From contig NZ_JACRTC010000008.1 of NCBI RefSeq assembly GCF_014385095.1, positions 30,499 through 94,498 of the forward strand: a stretch of 64,000 nt of DNA. The letters run 5' to 3'. Of the stretch, positions 26,670-35,154 are shown piece after piece (position 1 is the stretch's first letter; every line of letters begins with the position of its first letter). A model generated the notes under the pieces. The model was not told the origin of the DNA. It searched no databases and was given only the letters and a program-made list of their open reading frames with translations. The DNA is from Zongyangia hominis (GTDB taxonomy: Bacteria; Bacillota; Clostridia; Oscillospirales; Ruminococcaceae). The position numbers were made by a program, and so were the translations under genes.

Positions 26670-26698
26670 ATTTTACAGAATTTCTTATAAAATTGCAA
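26670..26698 (-). promoter_or_regulatory. promoter of the fibre cluster
   Basis: On the minus strand TTGCAA (26698-26693), a 17-base spacer and TAAAAT (26675-26670). This gives a leader of about 310 nt before sipW, holding the two hairpins listed separately. The gap 26352-26889 otherwise contains no gene. Confidence 0.6.
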
Positions 26699-26795
26699 GG
26701 GAACAACCGTAATTACAGTGTCTTTTCGGTAATATTGTGTCGATTGATAAAGAGTTCTGTGACGGACATGAACAAGGGCCGGGATGAAAACATGA

Positions 26796-26826
26796 AAAGG
26801 GACACTGTCTTAAACAGTGTCCCTTT
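26796..26826 (-). terminator. terminator of deoC
   Basis: AAAGGGACACTGT (26796-26808) and ACAGTGTCCCTTT (26814-26826), 13 bp with a 5-nt loop. On the minus strand it ends in TTTT about 65 nt past the deoC stop. Confidence 0.75.
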
Positions 26827-26889
26827 GGTGCCTATTATCTTACCTACCCATGGGCCTTCCTTTTTCCAGAATGGAGGAGAGGCGCGCAG

Positions 26890-27600
26890 CTATTTGTCCA
26901 GACCCAGCACGATGGGGGTGGAGCGGTAGCCGATACCCATCCGGTCGATGCCCATATCGATCAGCTCCAGGAAATGCTCCCGCGTGCGGATGCAGCCCGA
27001 GCCCTTGACCTTGCAACGGCCCTTGGCGGCCTCCATCATGGTCTTGACCACCTCGACAGTGGCGCCCTTCTGCTCGCCGCCGGTATAGAAGCCGGTGGAG
27101 CTCTTGACAAAATCGGCTCCCGCCTCACAGGCTACGTCGGTGGCTTTGGCCACTTCGTCCAGGGTCAGGGCGTCGGTTTCAAAAATGACCTTGACGATCA
27201 CGTTATAGGGGTGGCAGACGTCGCAGACCGCCTTGATGTCCTCCCGGACCGCGTCCCAAAGGCCGCTGCGAATCCAGCCGAAGTTGGCGACGATGTCCAG
27301 CTCCGCCACGTCGCCCCGTTTGCAGTAGGCTTCCGCCTGAAGGACTTTGGCTGCGGTGGTGGACAGGCCAAAGGGAAAATCACAGACCACACAGATGGTG
27401 GTGGAAGTTCCGCGGGTGAGCTCGGAAGCGATGTCGAGGGAGGCGGGATTCACACAGACCGTTTTGCAGCCGTAATCAATGCCCTCCTGGATGTATCTGC
27501 GGATGTCCGCCTGGGTGAACTCAGGCTTTAATACCGATTGGTCGATGTAGGAAGCAAGCTCCGCTACGGTCATATCCTCCGCTTTTTTGTTCGGTTTCAA
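26890..27600 (-). CDS. deoC: deoxyribose-phosphate aldolase
   Basis: 236 aa, cytoplasmic class I aldolase that splits 2-deoxyribose 5-phosphate into glyceraldehyde 3-phosphate and acetaldehyde. The Schiff-base lysine is in FVKSSTGFYTGG, and the second active-site lysine is in KVKGSGCIRT (usually KAAGGIRT, so slightly divergent). VIVKVIFETDAL and VCDFPFG are also family motifs. The start is TTG at 27600, supported by GGGAGG 8 nt before it; the first internal ATG is too close to its GGAGG. It stands alone with its own promoter and terminator. Nucleoside phosphorylase partners are not in the window. Confidence 0.92.
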   Translation of the reverse strand: MKPNKKAEDMTVAELASYIDQSVLKPEFTQADIRRYIQEGIDYGCKTVCVNPASLDIASELTRGTSTTICVVCDFPFGLSTTAAKVLQAEAYCKRGDVAELDIVANFGWIRSGLWDAVREDIKAVCDVCHPYNVIVKVIFETDALTLDEVAKATDVACEAGADFVKSSTGFYTGGEQKGATVEVVKTMMEAAKGRCKVKGSGCIRTREHFLELIDMGIDRMGIGYRSTPIVLGLDK

Positions 27601-27631
27601 TCAAAAGACCTCCCATCATGTTCTTACCCTC

Positions 27632-27660
27632 AATATAGCTGTTTTCTCAGCCCCTGTCAA
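27632..27660 (-). promoter_or_regulatory. promoter of deoC
   Basis: On the minus strand TTGACA (27660-27655), 17 bases, TATATT (27637-27632). Confidence 0.7.
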
Positions 27661-27816
27661 GGAAGAACCGGCCCTGCGGAATAAAAAAACGGCGGGAGAC
27701 TCCGGGCGGATAGAAGAAAACGGACGCGCAGGCAAGTGGGACCAAAGACGCGGGCGGTCGGGCGGATGGGGCATGAGGCGGCCCAGGTCCACCGTGGCGC
27801 AAGTGAACGCCAAATG

Positions 27817-27991
27817 GGGACCGTGACTGCCGGTCGTTAAGGAGGGGGAAACGGGGATAGGGAGGGACCGCGCAGAAGGACGCCGGGCGGCTGTCGGAGC
27901 CGGAAGGCACTCTGTCGGGACCTGTAGCTGTCGGTCGCTTAGGAGAGGACAACGGGGAAAGGGAAGGACCGCACAGAAAGACGCCGGGCGG
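27817..27991. repeat. two direct repeats of about 75 bp in the deoC-MFS gap
   Basis: Copy 1 (about 27817-27890) and copy 2 (about 27917-27991) share the order CGGTCG, CTTAGGAG-like, ACGGGGA, AGGGA, GGACCGC, CAGAA, GACGCCGGGCGG with scattered changes; the period is 101. The unit is purine-rich on the plus strand. No coding potential was accepted. The rest of 27601-28087 holds the two promoters. Confidence 0.7.
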
Positions 27992-28029
27992 GAGGACAGG
28001 CGGTGGGCGGAAAAACGGGGAGAAAACCG

Positions 28030-28057
28030 TTGCGTCCTCCAGGAAAAGGTTTATAAT
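28030..28057 (+). promoter_or_regulatory. promoter of the MFS transporter gene
   Basis: TTGCGT (28030-28035), 16 bases, TATAAT (28052-28057), 30 nt before the ATG. Confidence 0.6.
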
Positions 28058-28087
28058 GAAACGGTATGGAAAAAGGAGAGGATTGAA

Positions 28088-29323
28088 ATGGAAAAAGAGA
28101 ACAAACGCCAGCAGCGGCTGCTGCTGGCCATCGTCGCACTGTTTTGGTTTGCCCAATATATTTACGTGCCCTTCCAGACGCCTTACTTGGGCGGCATCCA
28201 GGTGTCGGCGGCCATGATCGGCATTATCATTGGGGCCTACGGCGTCACCCAGATGACGCTGCGCCTCCCCATCGGGGTGCTGGCCGACTACCGGGGACGG
28301 CACAAAGGCTTTATTTTGATCGGCGCGCTGATGGCGGGTGGCGCCTCGGCGCTGCGCTTTCTCTTCCCCAGCGGCATGGGATTTCTCGTTGCCAACCTGC
28401 TTTCCGGCTGCGCGTCCTCCATGTGGATTTCCTTTATGGTGCTCTACACCAGCTTCTTTGAGAAGGAGGGACAGCAGTCCGCCACCAGCCGCATCATCCT
28501 CTTTAATAATGTAGGCGTGCTGCTGGGCTTTCTGAGCGGGACCCTCCTCTACGGGCGATTCGGTATGCCGGTACTCGTCGTCCTCAGCGCGGCGGCCGGC
28601 TTTGCGGGGGCGGGGCTCGCGCTGCTGTTAAAAGAAAACGGCGGGAACGGGACGGCCGCCGCCCCCATCATGCAGGAGCGCCCACGGGTGGGAGGACTCC
28701 TGCGCATCTGCGCAAACCGCCGCCTCATTCTTTTCGCCCTGTTCGCCCTCATCCAACAGGGCATCCAGATGGCCACCACCATGTCCTTTACCACCCAGGT
28801 CCTCAAAGATTTGGGCGCCAGCTCCTCGGTGATCGGCTTTTCCTCCATTTTATATATGCTTTCCTCCGTCTTCTTTGCGTGGCTGGCGTCCACCCGGGTC
28901 TGTGAGCGCCATGGCCCCAAAGTCTGGATTCCCGCCGTCTTTGCGGTGGTAGTCGCCTACTGCCTGCTGGTGGGCCATGTGGGCAGCATTCCGGTCATCT
29001 TCCTGCTTCAGATTCTGCCGGGGCTTTCCACCGGCGTGCTCCTTTCCTATATCATCTCGGAAGCCATGCTGGAGGTCCCGCCCCAGCAGAAATCCACCGC
29101 CATGGGCTTTTTCCAGGCGGTGTACGCCATCGGCATGACGGCCTTTCCCATGCTGACCGGCTCTTTGGCCGAGCACCTCTCGGTGTCCAGCGCTTATGAC
29201 GCTCTGGGCGTCATCGCCCTCTTAGGAAGCATCGGGGCCGCCGCCTTCTACCTGCGCCAGAAACGGCGGGCCGTCCCGGATTTGCAAGAGGAGCGGGAAC
29301 TTGTTAAGAGCAAAACCAGATAA
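28088..29323 (+). CDS. major facilitator superfamily transporter
   Basis: 411 aa with about 12 hydrophobic segments. The MFS signature between helices 2 and 3 appears as RLPIGVLADYRGRHKGFIL (residues about 59-77), and a central cytoplasmic loop (KENGGNGTAAAPIMQERPRV) divides two halves. AAAGGAG precedes ATG 28088. It is a monocistronic gene with its own promoter and terminator. The substrate cannot be told; the family includes drug exporters and sugar importers, and no neighbouring enzyme gives a clear hint. Confidence 0.88.
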   Translation: MEKENKRQQRLLLAIVALFWFAQYIYVPFQTPYLGGIQVSAAMIGIIIGAYGVTQMTLRLPIGVLADYRGRHKGFILIGALMAGGASALRFLFPSGMGFLVANLLSGCASSMWISFMVLYTSFFEKEGQQSATSRIILFNNVGVLLGFLSGTLLYGRFGMPVLVVLSAAAGFAGAGLALLLKENGGNGTAAAPIMQERPRVGGLLRICANRRLILFALFALIQQGIQMATTMSFTTQVLKDLGASSSVIGFSSILYMLSSVFFAWLASTRVCERHGPKVWIPAVFAVVVAYCLLVGHVGSIPVIFLLQILPGLSTGVLLSYIISEAMLEVPPQQKSTAMGFFQAVYAIGMTAFPMLTGSLAEHLSVSSAYDALGVIALLGSIGAAAFYLRQKRRAVPDLQEERELVKSKTR

Positions 29324-29330
29324 TAAAAAA

Positions 29331-29354
29331 GGGACAGCCGTTTTGGGCTGTCCC
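29331..29354. terminator. bidirectional terminator after the MFS gene
   Basis: GGGACAGCC (29331-29339) and GGCTGTCCC (29346-29354) flanked by AAAAAA and TTTTTT. It also ends the convergent lipoprotein gene. Confidence 0.85.
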
Positions 29355-29413
29355 TTTTTTATTAGGAGGATGACGCCGCAGCGGCGGTTGCCGTCCAACG
29401 GAAGGAACGGGCG

Positions 29414-30421
29414 TTACTGCCAGCTATCGGTGCCGTACTGGCCCACATTGCTGCTGTCAATGAGGAAGGTCTCCACCAAAATTTTATGCTCCACCGTCTC
29501 TCCGGCCAGCAGCTTATAGGCGACCTCCACCGACTGTTCCGCGATGGACTTGGGGGACTGGGCGCCGGTGGCTACCATTTCCCCGTTTTTGACCGCGGCC
29601 TTGCCCTCAGGCGCGCCGTCGATGCCGTAGACCTTCACGATGCCTACCTTGTTGGCTGCCTTGAGAGCCGCCACGGCACCCACGGCGGACGGGTCGTTGA
29701 TGCAGAAGAAAAGGTCCAAATTGGGGTTGCCTTGAAGGATATTCTCCGCCAGGGGCAGGGAATCCTGGGTGGAACCTTTGCCGTCCTGTTCCGCCACTTC
29801 CTTGTAGGCGTCGGGGCTCGCCGACTCCGCGATGGCCTTGCGGAAACCGGCCACCCGGTCGATACAGGACTGGGCGGTGGGACTGTGCAAAATGGCGATG
29901 GTCGCGCCGTCGGGGAAGTCCTCAACCACCTTTTTGCCCACGATATACCCGGCGTTTTCGTTGTTGGAAACCAGGATGCAGTTGACAAGGTCGGTGTCCG
30001 CCACATCGTTGTCAAAGTTGACTACCAGGATATTGGCCTTTTTGCAGGCGTCCAGCCCCGGGCGCACGCCCTCCGAGTCCACGGGGTTGAGCATCAGCAC
30101 GTCGATGCCCTGGGTGACCATATCTTCAATTTGGGAAATCTGTTTGGAGACGTCCTGTTGGGGGTCGGCGGAGACCAGCTCATCCCCGTTGCCCTCGATG
30201 ACGCCTCGCATAATCCCTTCAATATAGCCGAAGAAGGGATTGTTCAGTGTGATGGCGGTGTAGCCGAATTTGTAAGGGCCTTTCTTGCCGCTGTCTCCGG
30301 CGTTGGAAGGACCTGCAGAGGAACCGGGCGCGGAGGAGGAGGGAGTCTCCTTTGGCGCGCAACCGGCAAAAACGGTGACGATCAAAAATGCTGCCAAAAT
30401 AAGCGCCAACAATTTTTTCAT
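29414..30421 (-). CDS. sugar-binding lipoprotein (ABC-type, RbsB-like), orphan
   Basis: 335 aa. Lipoprotein signal with lipobox FAGC (Cys21), a Ser/Pro/Gly linker, then a type I periplasmic-binding fold (YKFGYTAITLNNPFFGYIEG; DVLMLNPVDSEGV; VVNFDNDV; NPNLDLFFCINDPSAVGAVA). The family binds pentoses, hexoses or related compounds for ABC import. No ATPase or permease adjoins it, so it must feed a transporter elsewhere or act as a sensor. The ATG at 30421 has GGAGA upstream. Its upstream region shares a palindromic motif with the promoter of the next gene, a GntR regulator, suggesting common control. Confidence 0.88.
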   Translation of the reverse strand: MKKLLALILAAFLIVTVFAGCAPKETPSSSAPGSSAGPSNAGDSGKKGPYKFGYTAITLNNPFFGYIEGIMRGVIEGNGDELVSADPQQDVSKQISQIEDMVTQGIDVLMLNPVDSEGVRPGLDACKKANILVVNFDNDVADTDLVNCILVSNNENAGYIVGKKVVEDFPDGATIAILHSPTAQSCIDRVAGFRKAIAESASPDAYKEVAEQDGKGSTQDSLPLAENILQGNPNLDLFFCINDPSAVGAVAALKAANKVGIVKVYGIDGAPEGKAAVKNGEMVATGAQSPKSIAEQSVEVAYKLLAGETVEHKILVETFLIDSSNVGQYGTDSWQ

Positions 30422-30589
30422 GAAAAAGTCTCCTCTCATGTTTTCGGTTTGGCGGCTGATACCATATCCCCATTGGTTTGATGGGAAACTGCCCCCCTTT
30501 CCCGGCAAAATCGTCGTATCCTGTTGGCATCCGCCGTTTCTGTAAGGAAAGGGCGGTCATGTGTGATAAAAATAACAAAGGATGATATG

Positions 30590-30610
30590 TTTGGGTTGTA
30601 TGATACAAAG
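30590..30610 (-). promoter_or_regulatory. candidate GntR operator upstream of the lipoprotein gene
   Basis: TTGTATGATACAA (30596-30608) is a perfect 13-nt palindrome. Read on the minus strand, ACTTTGTATCATACAACC closely matches ACTTTGTATGCTACATCC in the promoter spacer of the GntR gene (31656-31673). About 175 nt separate it from the start codon; nothing else in 30422-30756 was assigned. Confidence 0.45.
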
Positions 30611-30756
30611 TATAAAAAACAGAAAAACGTTAGTCAAGAGAAAAAAGAGAGAAAAAGCGGCCTCATTCTCGCTATTTTGCACAGATTTGGGACGATTGCA
30701 ACAAGCTTGGGCCTTTGGCGGCAATGGAGCATGGGTCTATACGGGCAACAAAAAAA

Positions 30757-30780
30757 CCTGGACAAAAATTTTTGTCCAGG
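30757..30780 (-). terminator. terminator of the GntR gene
   Basis: A perfect 24-nt palindrome with arms CCTGGACAAAAA and TTTTTGTCCAGG, followed on the minus strand by six T (A run at 30751-30756). Confidence 0.8.
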
Positions 30781-30797
30781 CGCGGGCCGCGGCCCCA

Positions 30798-31610
30798 TCA
30801 AATATTCATCTGCCGGGTGAAGTAGAAGTTGGAGCGCCCGCCGGATTTGGAAAACTCCAGGTAGAAAGAACACTGGTCGGCCCGGGCGATGGAGGTGGTC
30901 ACCTCCACCACGTAGCCGGAGTCCAGGTAGGAGATGTGCTCCAGCTTATAGCCCGGTACGGGGCGGTCTGTGCTGCAGCGCAACAGACCGGCGATATGTT
31001 TGTCCACAATCACCGAATCGATGCGCTCGGTGACGTGGTCGATGGTGATGGAAAAACGGCTGCTGAGGACCTGATAGAGGGAAGCGGACTCAAAATTGAT
31101 CTGCTCGATGCCGTTACATAAATAATAAGGAATATAGGCGTTTTCCTGGATGATGGGCTCGCCGTTGGCGCAGCGCAGCCGGGAGAGGAAAAAAGCCTGG
31201 GTCTGGCCCTGGGGAAGCATGAGTTTTTCCCGGATCTGGGGATCGGTCACCTCCACCACCCGCTGCTCCATGATGATGGAGGAGGGAGTGAAGCCGGCCT
31301 CCAGGAGATTGTCGGTGTAGCCGTAGACATAACTGATGTTGCGGCGCTGCTTCCGGTCGGTGATAAAGGTACCTTTGCCCCGGTAGCGAATGAGGAGCCC
31401 TTCCTCTACCAGCCGGTTCATACATTGGCGCACCGTGGTGCGGCTGATACCCAATAGCTCACTGATGCAGTTTTCCGGGATCATTTTGTCGCCGGGCTGC
31501 AAAACCCCCGCTTGAATTTGCACGCGGATATAGGATGCCAATTGAGCATAGAGGGAGAGTTTGCTTTCCGGGGTAAAATGAAACGTTTTTTGAAAATATT
31601 CGACATCCAC
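30798..31610 (-). CDS. GntR-family regulator with UTRA ligand domain
   Basis: 270 aa. Residues about 15-85 are the winged helix (YAQLASYIRVQIQAGVLQPG, NCISELLGISRTTVRQCMNR, RYRGKGTFI). Residues about 105-260 are the UTRA effector domain (HutC subfamily), which binds sugar phosphates, amino acids or similar. The start is GTG at 31610 with GGAGG 9 nt upstream. A palindrome sits right at the predicted transcription start, so autorepression is likely, and a related site precedes the adjacent sugar-binding lipoprotein gene. The ligand is probably a product of the compound that lipoprotein binds. Confidence 0.9.
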   Translation of the reverse strand: MDVEYFQKTFHFTPESKLSLYAQLASYIRVQIQAGVLQPGDKMIPENCISELLGISRTTVRQCMNRLVEEGLLIRYRGKGTFITDRKQRRNISYVYGYTDNLLEAGFTPSSIIMEQRVVEVTDPQIREKLMLPQGQTQAFFLSRLRCANGEPIIQENAYIPYYLCNGIEQINFESASLYQVLSSRFSITIDHVTERIDSVIVDKHIAGLLRCSTDRPVPGYKLEHISYLDSGYVVEVTTSIARADQCSFYLEFSKSGGRSNFYFTRQMNI

Positions 31611-31631
31611 AGGCGCAATCCTCCATTATTT

Positions 31632-31675
31632 TAATGTACCTACATTATTGTACCGGATGTAGCATACAAAGTAAA
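31632..31675 (-). promoter_or_regulatory. promoter and operator of the GntR gene
   Basis: On the minus strand TTTACT (31675-31670), 17 bases, TACAAT (31652-31647), then the 16-nt palindrome TAATGTAGGTACATTA (31647-31632, 7-2-7) over the start region. The spacer holds a second half-similar motif TTGTATGCTACA, shared with 30590-30610. Confidence 0.6.
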
Positions 31676-31750
31676 GGCCCATTCCTGGAAAACTTTGCCC
31701 TTTTAGGAATCTACCGGCAATCGAGTCGGAGGAAAACCCCCAAGAGGCTC

Positions 31751-31779
31751 TTTCACAAAGTTGGGTTTCGTACTATAAT
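31751..31779 (+). promoter_or_regulatory. promoter of the cysteine-synthase-like gene
   Basis: TTTCAC (31751-31756), 17 bases, TATAAT (31774-31779). Confidence 0.55.
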
Positions 31780-31824
31780 ATAGCAATATAGTTTTGAATG
31801 AGAAATGAAGTGGGGAGAGTTACT

Positions 31825-32754
31825 GTGATTTATCAGAATGTTTTGGAAGCGATGGGGCACACGCCCATGATACGCTTGAGCCGGATGGGAAATCCCGACG
31901 CGGCCCAAGTCCTGGTCAAATATGAGGGACTCAATGTGGGCGGGTCCATCAAGACAAGGACCGCCTTTAATATGATCGAAGCGGCGGAGAAGCAGGGGCT
32001 CATCGGTCCCGAGTCCATCATCGTGGAGCCCACCAGCGGCAACCAGGGCATCGGACTGGCCCTCATCGGCGCGGTGAAGGGGTACAAGACGGTCATCATC
32101 ATGCCCGACTCGGTGAGCGAGGAGCGCAGAAAGCTGGTGCGACACTATGGCGCCAGCGTCATCCTCATCCACGACGACGGGGACATCGGCGCGTGTATTG
32201 AGGAGTGCCTGCAGACCGCCATGCGCATGGCAAAGGAGGACCCGCGGGTCTATGTGCCCCAGCAGTTTACAAATCCCGCCAATCCCCTGGTCCACAAGCA
32301 CCGCACGGCGCTGGAAATCCTCGAGCAGGTGGCGGGGCCCATCGACGGGTTCTGTTCCGGCGTGGGGACCGGCGGCACCATCAGCGGCATCGGGGAGGTG
32401 CTCAAGGCCCAGAACCCCCAGATCACCATCTGGGCGGTGGAGCCGGAGAACGCGGCCATCCTGGCCGGCGGCACCATCGGCACCCATCTGCAGATGGGCA
32501 TCGGCGACGGGCTGATCCCCGAGAACCTCAACCGGGAGATCTACGACGACATCTACATCGTCACCGACGACGAGGCCATCGAAACGGCCCGGAACCTGGC
32601 CCGGCTGGAGGGGCTCATGTGCGGCATCTCCAGCGGTACCAATGTGGCAGCGGCTCTGAAGCTCGCCGAGCGCCTGGGCAAGGGCAAGACGGTGGTCACC
32701 ATCCTGCCCGATACCGCCGAGCGCTATTTCAGCACCCCCCTCTTCGACGAGTAG
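31825..32754 (+). CDS. PLP-dependent cysteine synthase-family enzyme
   Basis: 309 aa from GTG 31825, chosen because GGGGAGAG lies 5 nt before it; an ATG at 31798 has no such site. It has the fold-type II motifs: the PLP lysine in NVGGSIKTR, the substrate loop TSGNQG, and the phosphate-binding loop GTGGT (SGVGTGGTISG). The usual O-acetylserine sulfhydrylase version is SVKDR, so the lysine context (SIKTR) is divergent. A cysteine synthase is the first guess, but related enzymes make other beta-substituted amino acids or degrade cysteine. It is monocistronic with its own promoter and a strong terminator, with no serine acetyltransferase gene near. Confidence 0.85.
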   Translation: MIYQNVLEAMGHTPMIRLSRMGNPDAAQVLVKYEGLNVGGSIKTRTAFNMIEAAEKQGLIGPESIIVEPTSGNQGIGLALIGAVKGYKTVIIMPDSVSEERRKLVRHYGASVILIHDDGDIGACIEECLQTAMRMAKEDPRVYVPQQFTNPANPLVHKHRTALEILEQVAGPIDGFCSGVGTGGTISGIGEVLKAQNPQITIWAVEPENAAILAGGTIGTHLQMGIGDGLIPENLNREIYDDIYIVTDDEAIETARNLARLEGLMCGISSGTNVAAALKLAERLGKGKTVVTILPDTAERYFSTPLFDE

Positions 32755-32792
32755 GGAGCGCCAAGGCGCTATAATATAGGAAAAACCATCGA

Positions 32793-32824
32793 AGGACCGG
32801 CCGTAAAAACGGCCGGTCCTTTTT
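32793..32824 (+). terminator. terminator of the cysteine-synthase-like gene
   Basis: AGGACCGGCCGT (32793-32804), AAAA loop, ACGGCCGGTCCT (32809-32820), then TTTTT. Confidence 0.85.
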
Positions 32825-32944
32825 GCGCGCAAAACAGCCGCCCCGGCGAAAGCGGGGGCCGCCGTAGGCAGATTGTACGGGATTGTTTCCACAAGAGAGG
32901 GCTTTTTTCGTCGCCCTAATTGTGTCGAAAGTCGGTCGGAAATA

Positions 32945-32989
32945 TAGACAAATTGTGAAAAAAGCCGTATAATATAGAAAATTTATACG
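32945..32989 (+). promoter_or_regulatory. promoter and operator-like dyad of the racemase operon
   Basis: TAGACA (32945-32950), 17 bases, TATAAT (32968-32973). CGTATAA (32966-32972) and TTATACG (32983-32989) form an inverted repeat over the -10 box and start point, 10 nt apart, fitting a dimeric repressor site. The regulator is not identified. Confidence 0.55.
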
Positions 32990-33021
32990 AACATTTTAAT
33001 CTTTTAAAGGGGTGAACTCTC

Positions 33022-33744
33022 ATGAAAATACTATATGCGGTACCAGGCATCATGTCAAAAAGCCGCATGGGCACCAAAGAGATGGAACGGCGCAAAAATG
33101 TGCTGCAGTCCTTTGCGGCCCCCGGCACCATCGTGGACATCCGCGACATTCCGGATGGCCCGGAATCCATTGAGTCGACTTATGAGGAGTATTTGGGAAT
33201 TCCCAATACCATCGATCTGATTGTCCAGGCGGAGAAGGACGGCTTTGACGGCGTCATTCTGGGCTGCTATGCCGACCCGGGACTGGATGGGGCCAGGGAA
33301 TTGGTCAATATCCCGGTGGTGGGCCCTGGAGTCACCTCCATGCATTACGCCGCCATGCTGGGGCACCACTTTTCGGTTATCACCATCATGGACACGGTGG
33401 TTCCCACCATCGAAGAGATGGCGCTCAAAGCGGGATGTGAGAGAAAGCTCGCCTCGGTGCGGGTGGTGGACATCCCGGTGCTCGAACTCAACGAGCGTCC
33501 GGAGCTGCTCAAGGAGCGGGCCATGGAAGAGGCCAGGGCCGCCATCAAGGAGGACCGGGCCGACTGTCTTGTCTTCGGCTGCATGACCATGGCGTTTTCC
33601 GGCATGGCCAAGGAGATGAGCGAGGCGCTGGGCGTGCCGGTCATCAGCCCGCCGATTGCGTCCCTCAAGTTCCTGGAGGGCCTAATCGCCAGCGGACTCA
33701 GCCACAGCAAGAAGGCGTTTCCGACCCCGCCCAAACTGAGATAG
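33022..33744 (+). CDS. Asp/Glu/hydantoin racemase family protein
   Basis: 240 aa, a cofactor-independent racemase with two catalytic cysteines, Cys82 in LGCYADPG and Cys187 in FGCMTM. The pattern fits hydantoin racemases best, with aspartate/glutamate racemases and maleate isomerases as alternatives. AAAGGGG precedes ATG 33022. It leads an operon with a dipeptidase, a small membrane protein, a symporter and an unknown gene. In that context it likely inverts an amino acid or a related cyclic compound released from or taken up as a peptide. No hydantoinase gene is in the window, so hydantoin use is not supported by context. Confidence 0.85.
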   Translation: MKILYAVPGIMSKSRMGTKEMERRKNVLQSFAAPGTIVDIRDIPDGPESIESTYEEYLGIPNTIDLIVQAEKDGFDGVILGCYADPGLDGARELVNIPVVGPGVTSMHYAAMLGHHFSVITIMDTVVPTIEEMALKAGCERKLASVRVVDIPVLELNERPELLKERAMEEARAAIKEDRADCLVFGCMTMAFSGMAKEMSEALGVPVISPPIASLKFLEGLIASGLSHSKKAFPTPPKLR

Positions 33745-33886
33745 AGAATAGCGTGCGGGAAACAGGCGGGAGGGGAACCCAAGCCTGGAAAAAAAGGACG
33801 AAAGCGCACGGGGCTTTGGTCCTCGACGCGCATGACATGGCCGGCGGCTATGCCAATTAAAAGTATTTTGGAAAGGACCTGAAAAC

Positions 33887-35092
33887 ATGGCACTGAAAAA
33901 AGGCTACAAGGGATTTAAATCCTATGAATATCTGGAAGCGGGCGTGGATTTCCCCTGGATCGAGCCCGCGGAGGAAACCAACGAATTCGAGCCCTATCTC
34001 ATTGAGCTGACCCCCGCTCAGGAAGACAAAGTGGCCGAGATCGAGGCGAAATATCCCGTCATCTCCCTGCATGAGCATGTCAACACATTCCCCAAGGACA
34101 TCACCCGCTCCTTGGAGTATGCCAACAACGGCCGGGTGCTCACCGCCTACAAAGGCCTGGCGGAGTCCAACCTGGACGCGGTGTTTGATAACCTTCTCGA
34201 CGGCGTCTGCTTCATCACCTCCAAGCACGGCTGGAAGTGGGACGACGTCATCTATGACCTGGGGATGCGCTGCTGCGACATCGCCCACCAGGACTTCCTT
34301 ATTAAATGCGGTTCGGTGGACGACATCCTGCGGGCCAAAAAAGAGGGCAAAATCGCCTGGATTCCCACCATCGAGGGCGCGGCCATGATTGAAAATGAGC
34401 TCGACCGCATCGACATGCTCTACGGCTTCGGCGTGCGGCTCATGGGACTGACCTACAGCGAGGCCAACGGCATCGGCTGCGGCATCAAGGAGGAGCACGA
34501 CGGAGGACTGACCAAGTTCGGCGAAGAGGTCGTCGACCGGATGAACCGCATCGGCATGGCCATCGACCTGTCCCATGTGGGCGAGCAGACGGCGGCCGAC
34601 GCCATCGCGGCGAGCACCAAGCCCATCCTCATCACCCACACCGGCGCCCGTTCCCTCTGGCCCTCCAAGCGGCTCAAAACCGACGACGTCATGAAGGCTT
34701 GCGCCGAAAAGGGCGGCGTCATCGGCGTGGAGGCGGCGCCCCACACCACATTGACCCCCAATAACCTGGAGCACAACATCGAAGGCATCATGGAGCACTT
34801 TGAGTACATCAAAAACCTGGTGGGCATCGATCACGTCTCCTTCGGACCCGACACCACCTACGGCGACCATGTGGGGCTGCACAACGCGGCGGCCAAGACC
34901 CTCTCCCTCAAGCAGGTCCAGGCGGCGGGCGGCGCATCCTTCCCCCATGTCCAGTATGTCAAAGGCATGGAGAACCCCACCGAGGCTTTCCGCAACGTGG
35001 TGCGCTGGCTGGTCAAGCACGACTACGCCGAGGAGGACATCGCCAAGGTCATCGGCGGCAACACCCTGCGCGCCCTGCGCGAAATCTGGTAA
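33887..35092 (+). CDS. membrane-type dipeptidase, peptidase family M19
   Basis: 401 aa. M19 zinc dipeptidases cleave dipeptides, including L-D and D-amino-acid-containing ones. Visible motifs are the bridging glutamate in IPTIEGAAM, the histidine in AIDLSHVGEQT, and THTGARSLW. The first metal motif, normally HxD, appears as LHEHVNTF, which is divergent. The C-terminus carries the family's late pattern (GIDHVSFGPDTTYGDH ... ALREIW). No signal peptide is seen, so it acts in the cytoplasm. AAAGGA precedes ATG 33887. Its partners, a racemase and a sodium symporter, suggest import and breakdown of D-residue peptides. Confidence 0.88.
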   Translation: MALKKGYKGFKSYEYLEAGVDFPWIEPAEETNEFEPYLIELTPAQEDKVAEIEAKYPVISLHEHVNTFPKDITRSLEYANNGRVLTAYKGLAESNLDAVFDNLLDGVCFITSKHGWKWDDVIYDLGMRCCDIAHQDFLIKCGSVDDILRAKKEGKIAWIPTIEGAAMIENELDRIDMLYGFGVRLMGLTYSEANGIGCGIKEEHDGGLTKFGEEVVDRMNRIGMAIDLSHVGEQTAADAIAASTKPILITHTGARSLWPSKRLKTDDVMKACAEKGGVIGVEAAPHTTLTPNNLEHNIEGIMEHFEYIKNLVGIDHVSFGPDTTYGDHVGLHNAAAKTLSLKQVQAAGGASFPHVQYVKGMENPTEAFRNVVRWLVKHDYAEEDIAKVIGGNTLRALREIW

Positions 35093-35154
35093 CTTCCCGG
35101 CGGGTTTCCATAGGCCCGCTGGTGTAGAGAATAGACAGGAAAGGAGCAGATCAC

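Noticed and set aside
27647..28303. Minus-strand frame across the deoC-MFS gap
   Set aside because: It runs through the repeat pair and into the antisense of the MFS gene, and has no start signal.
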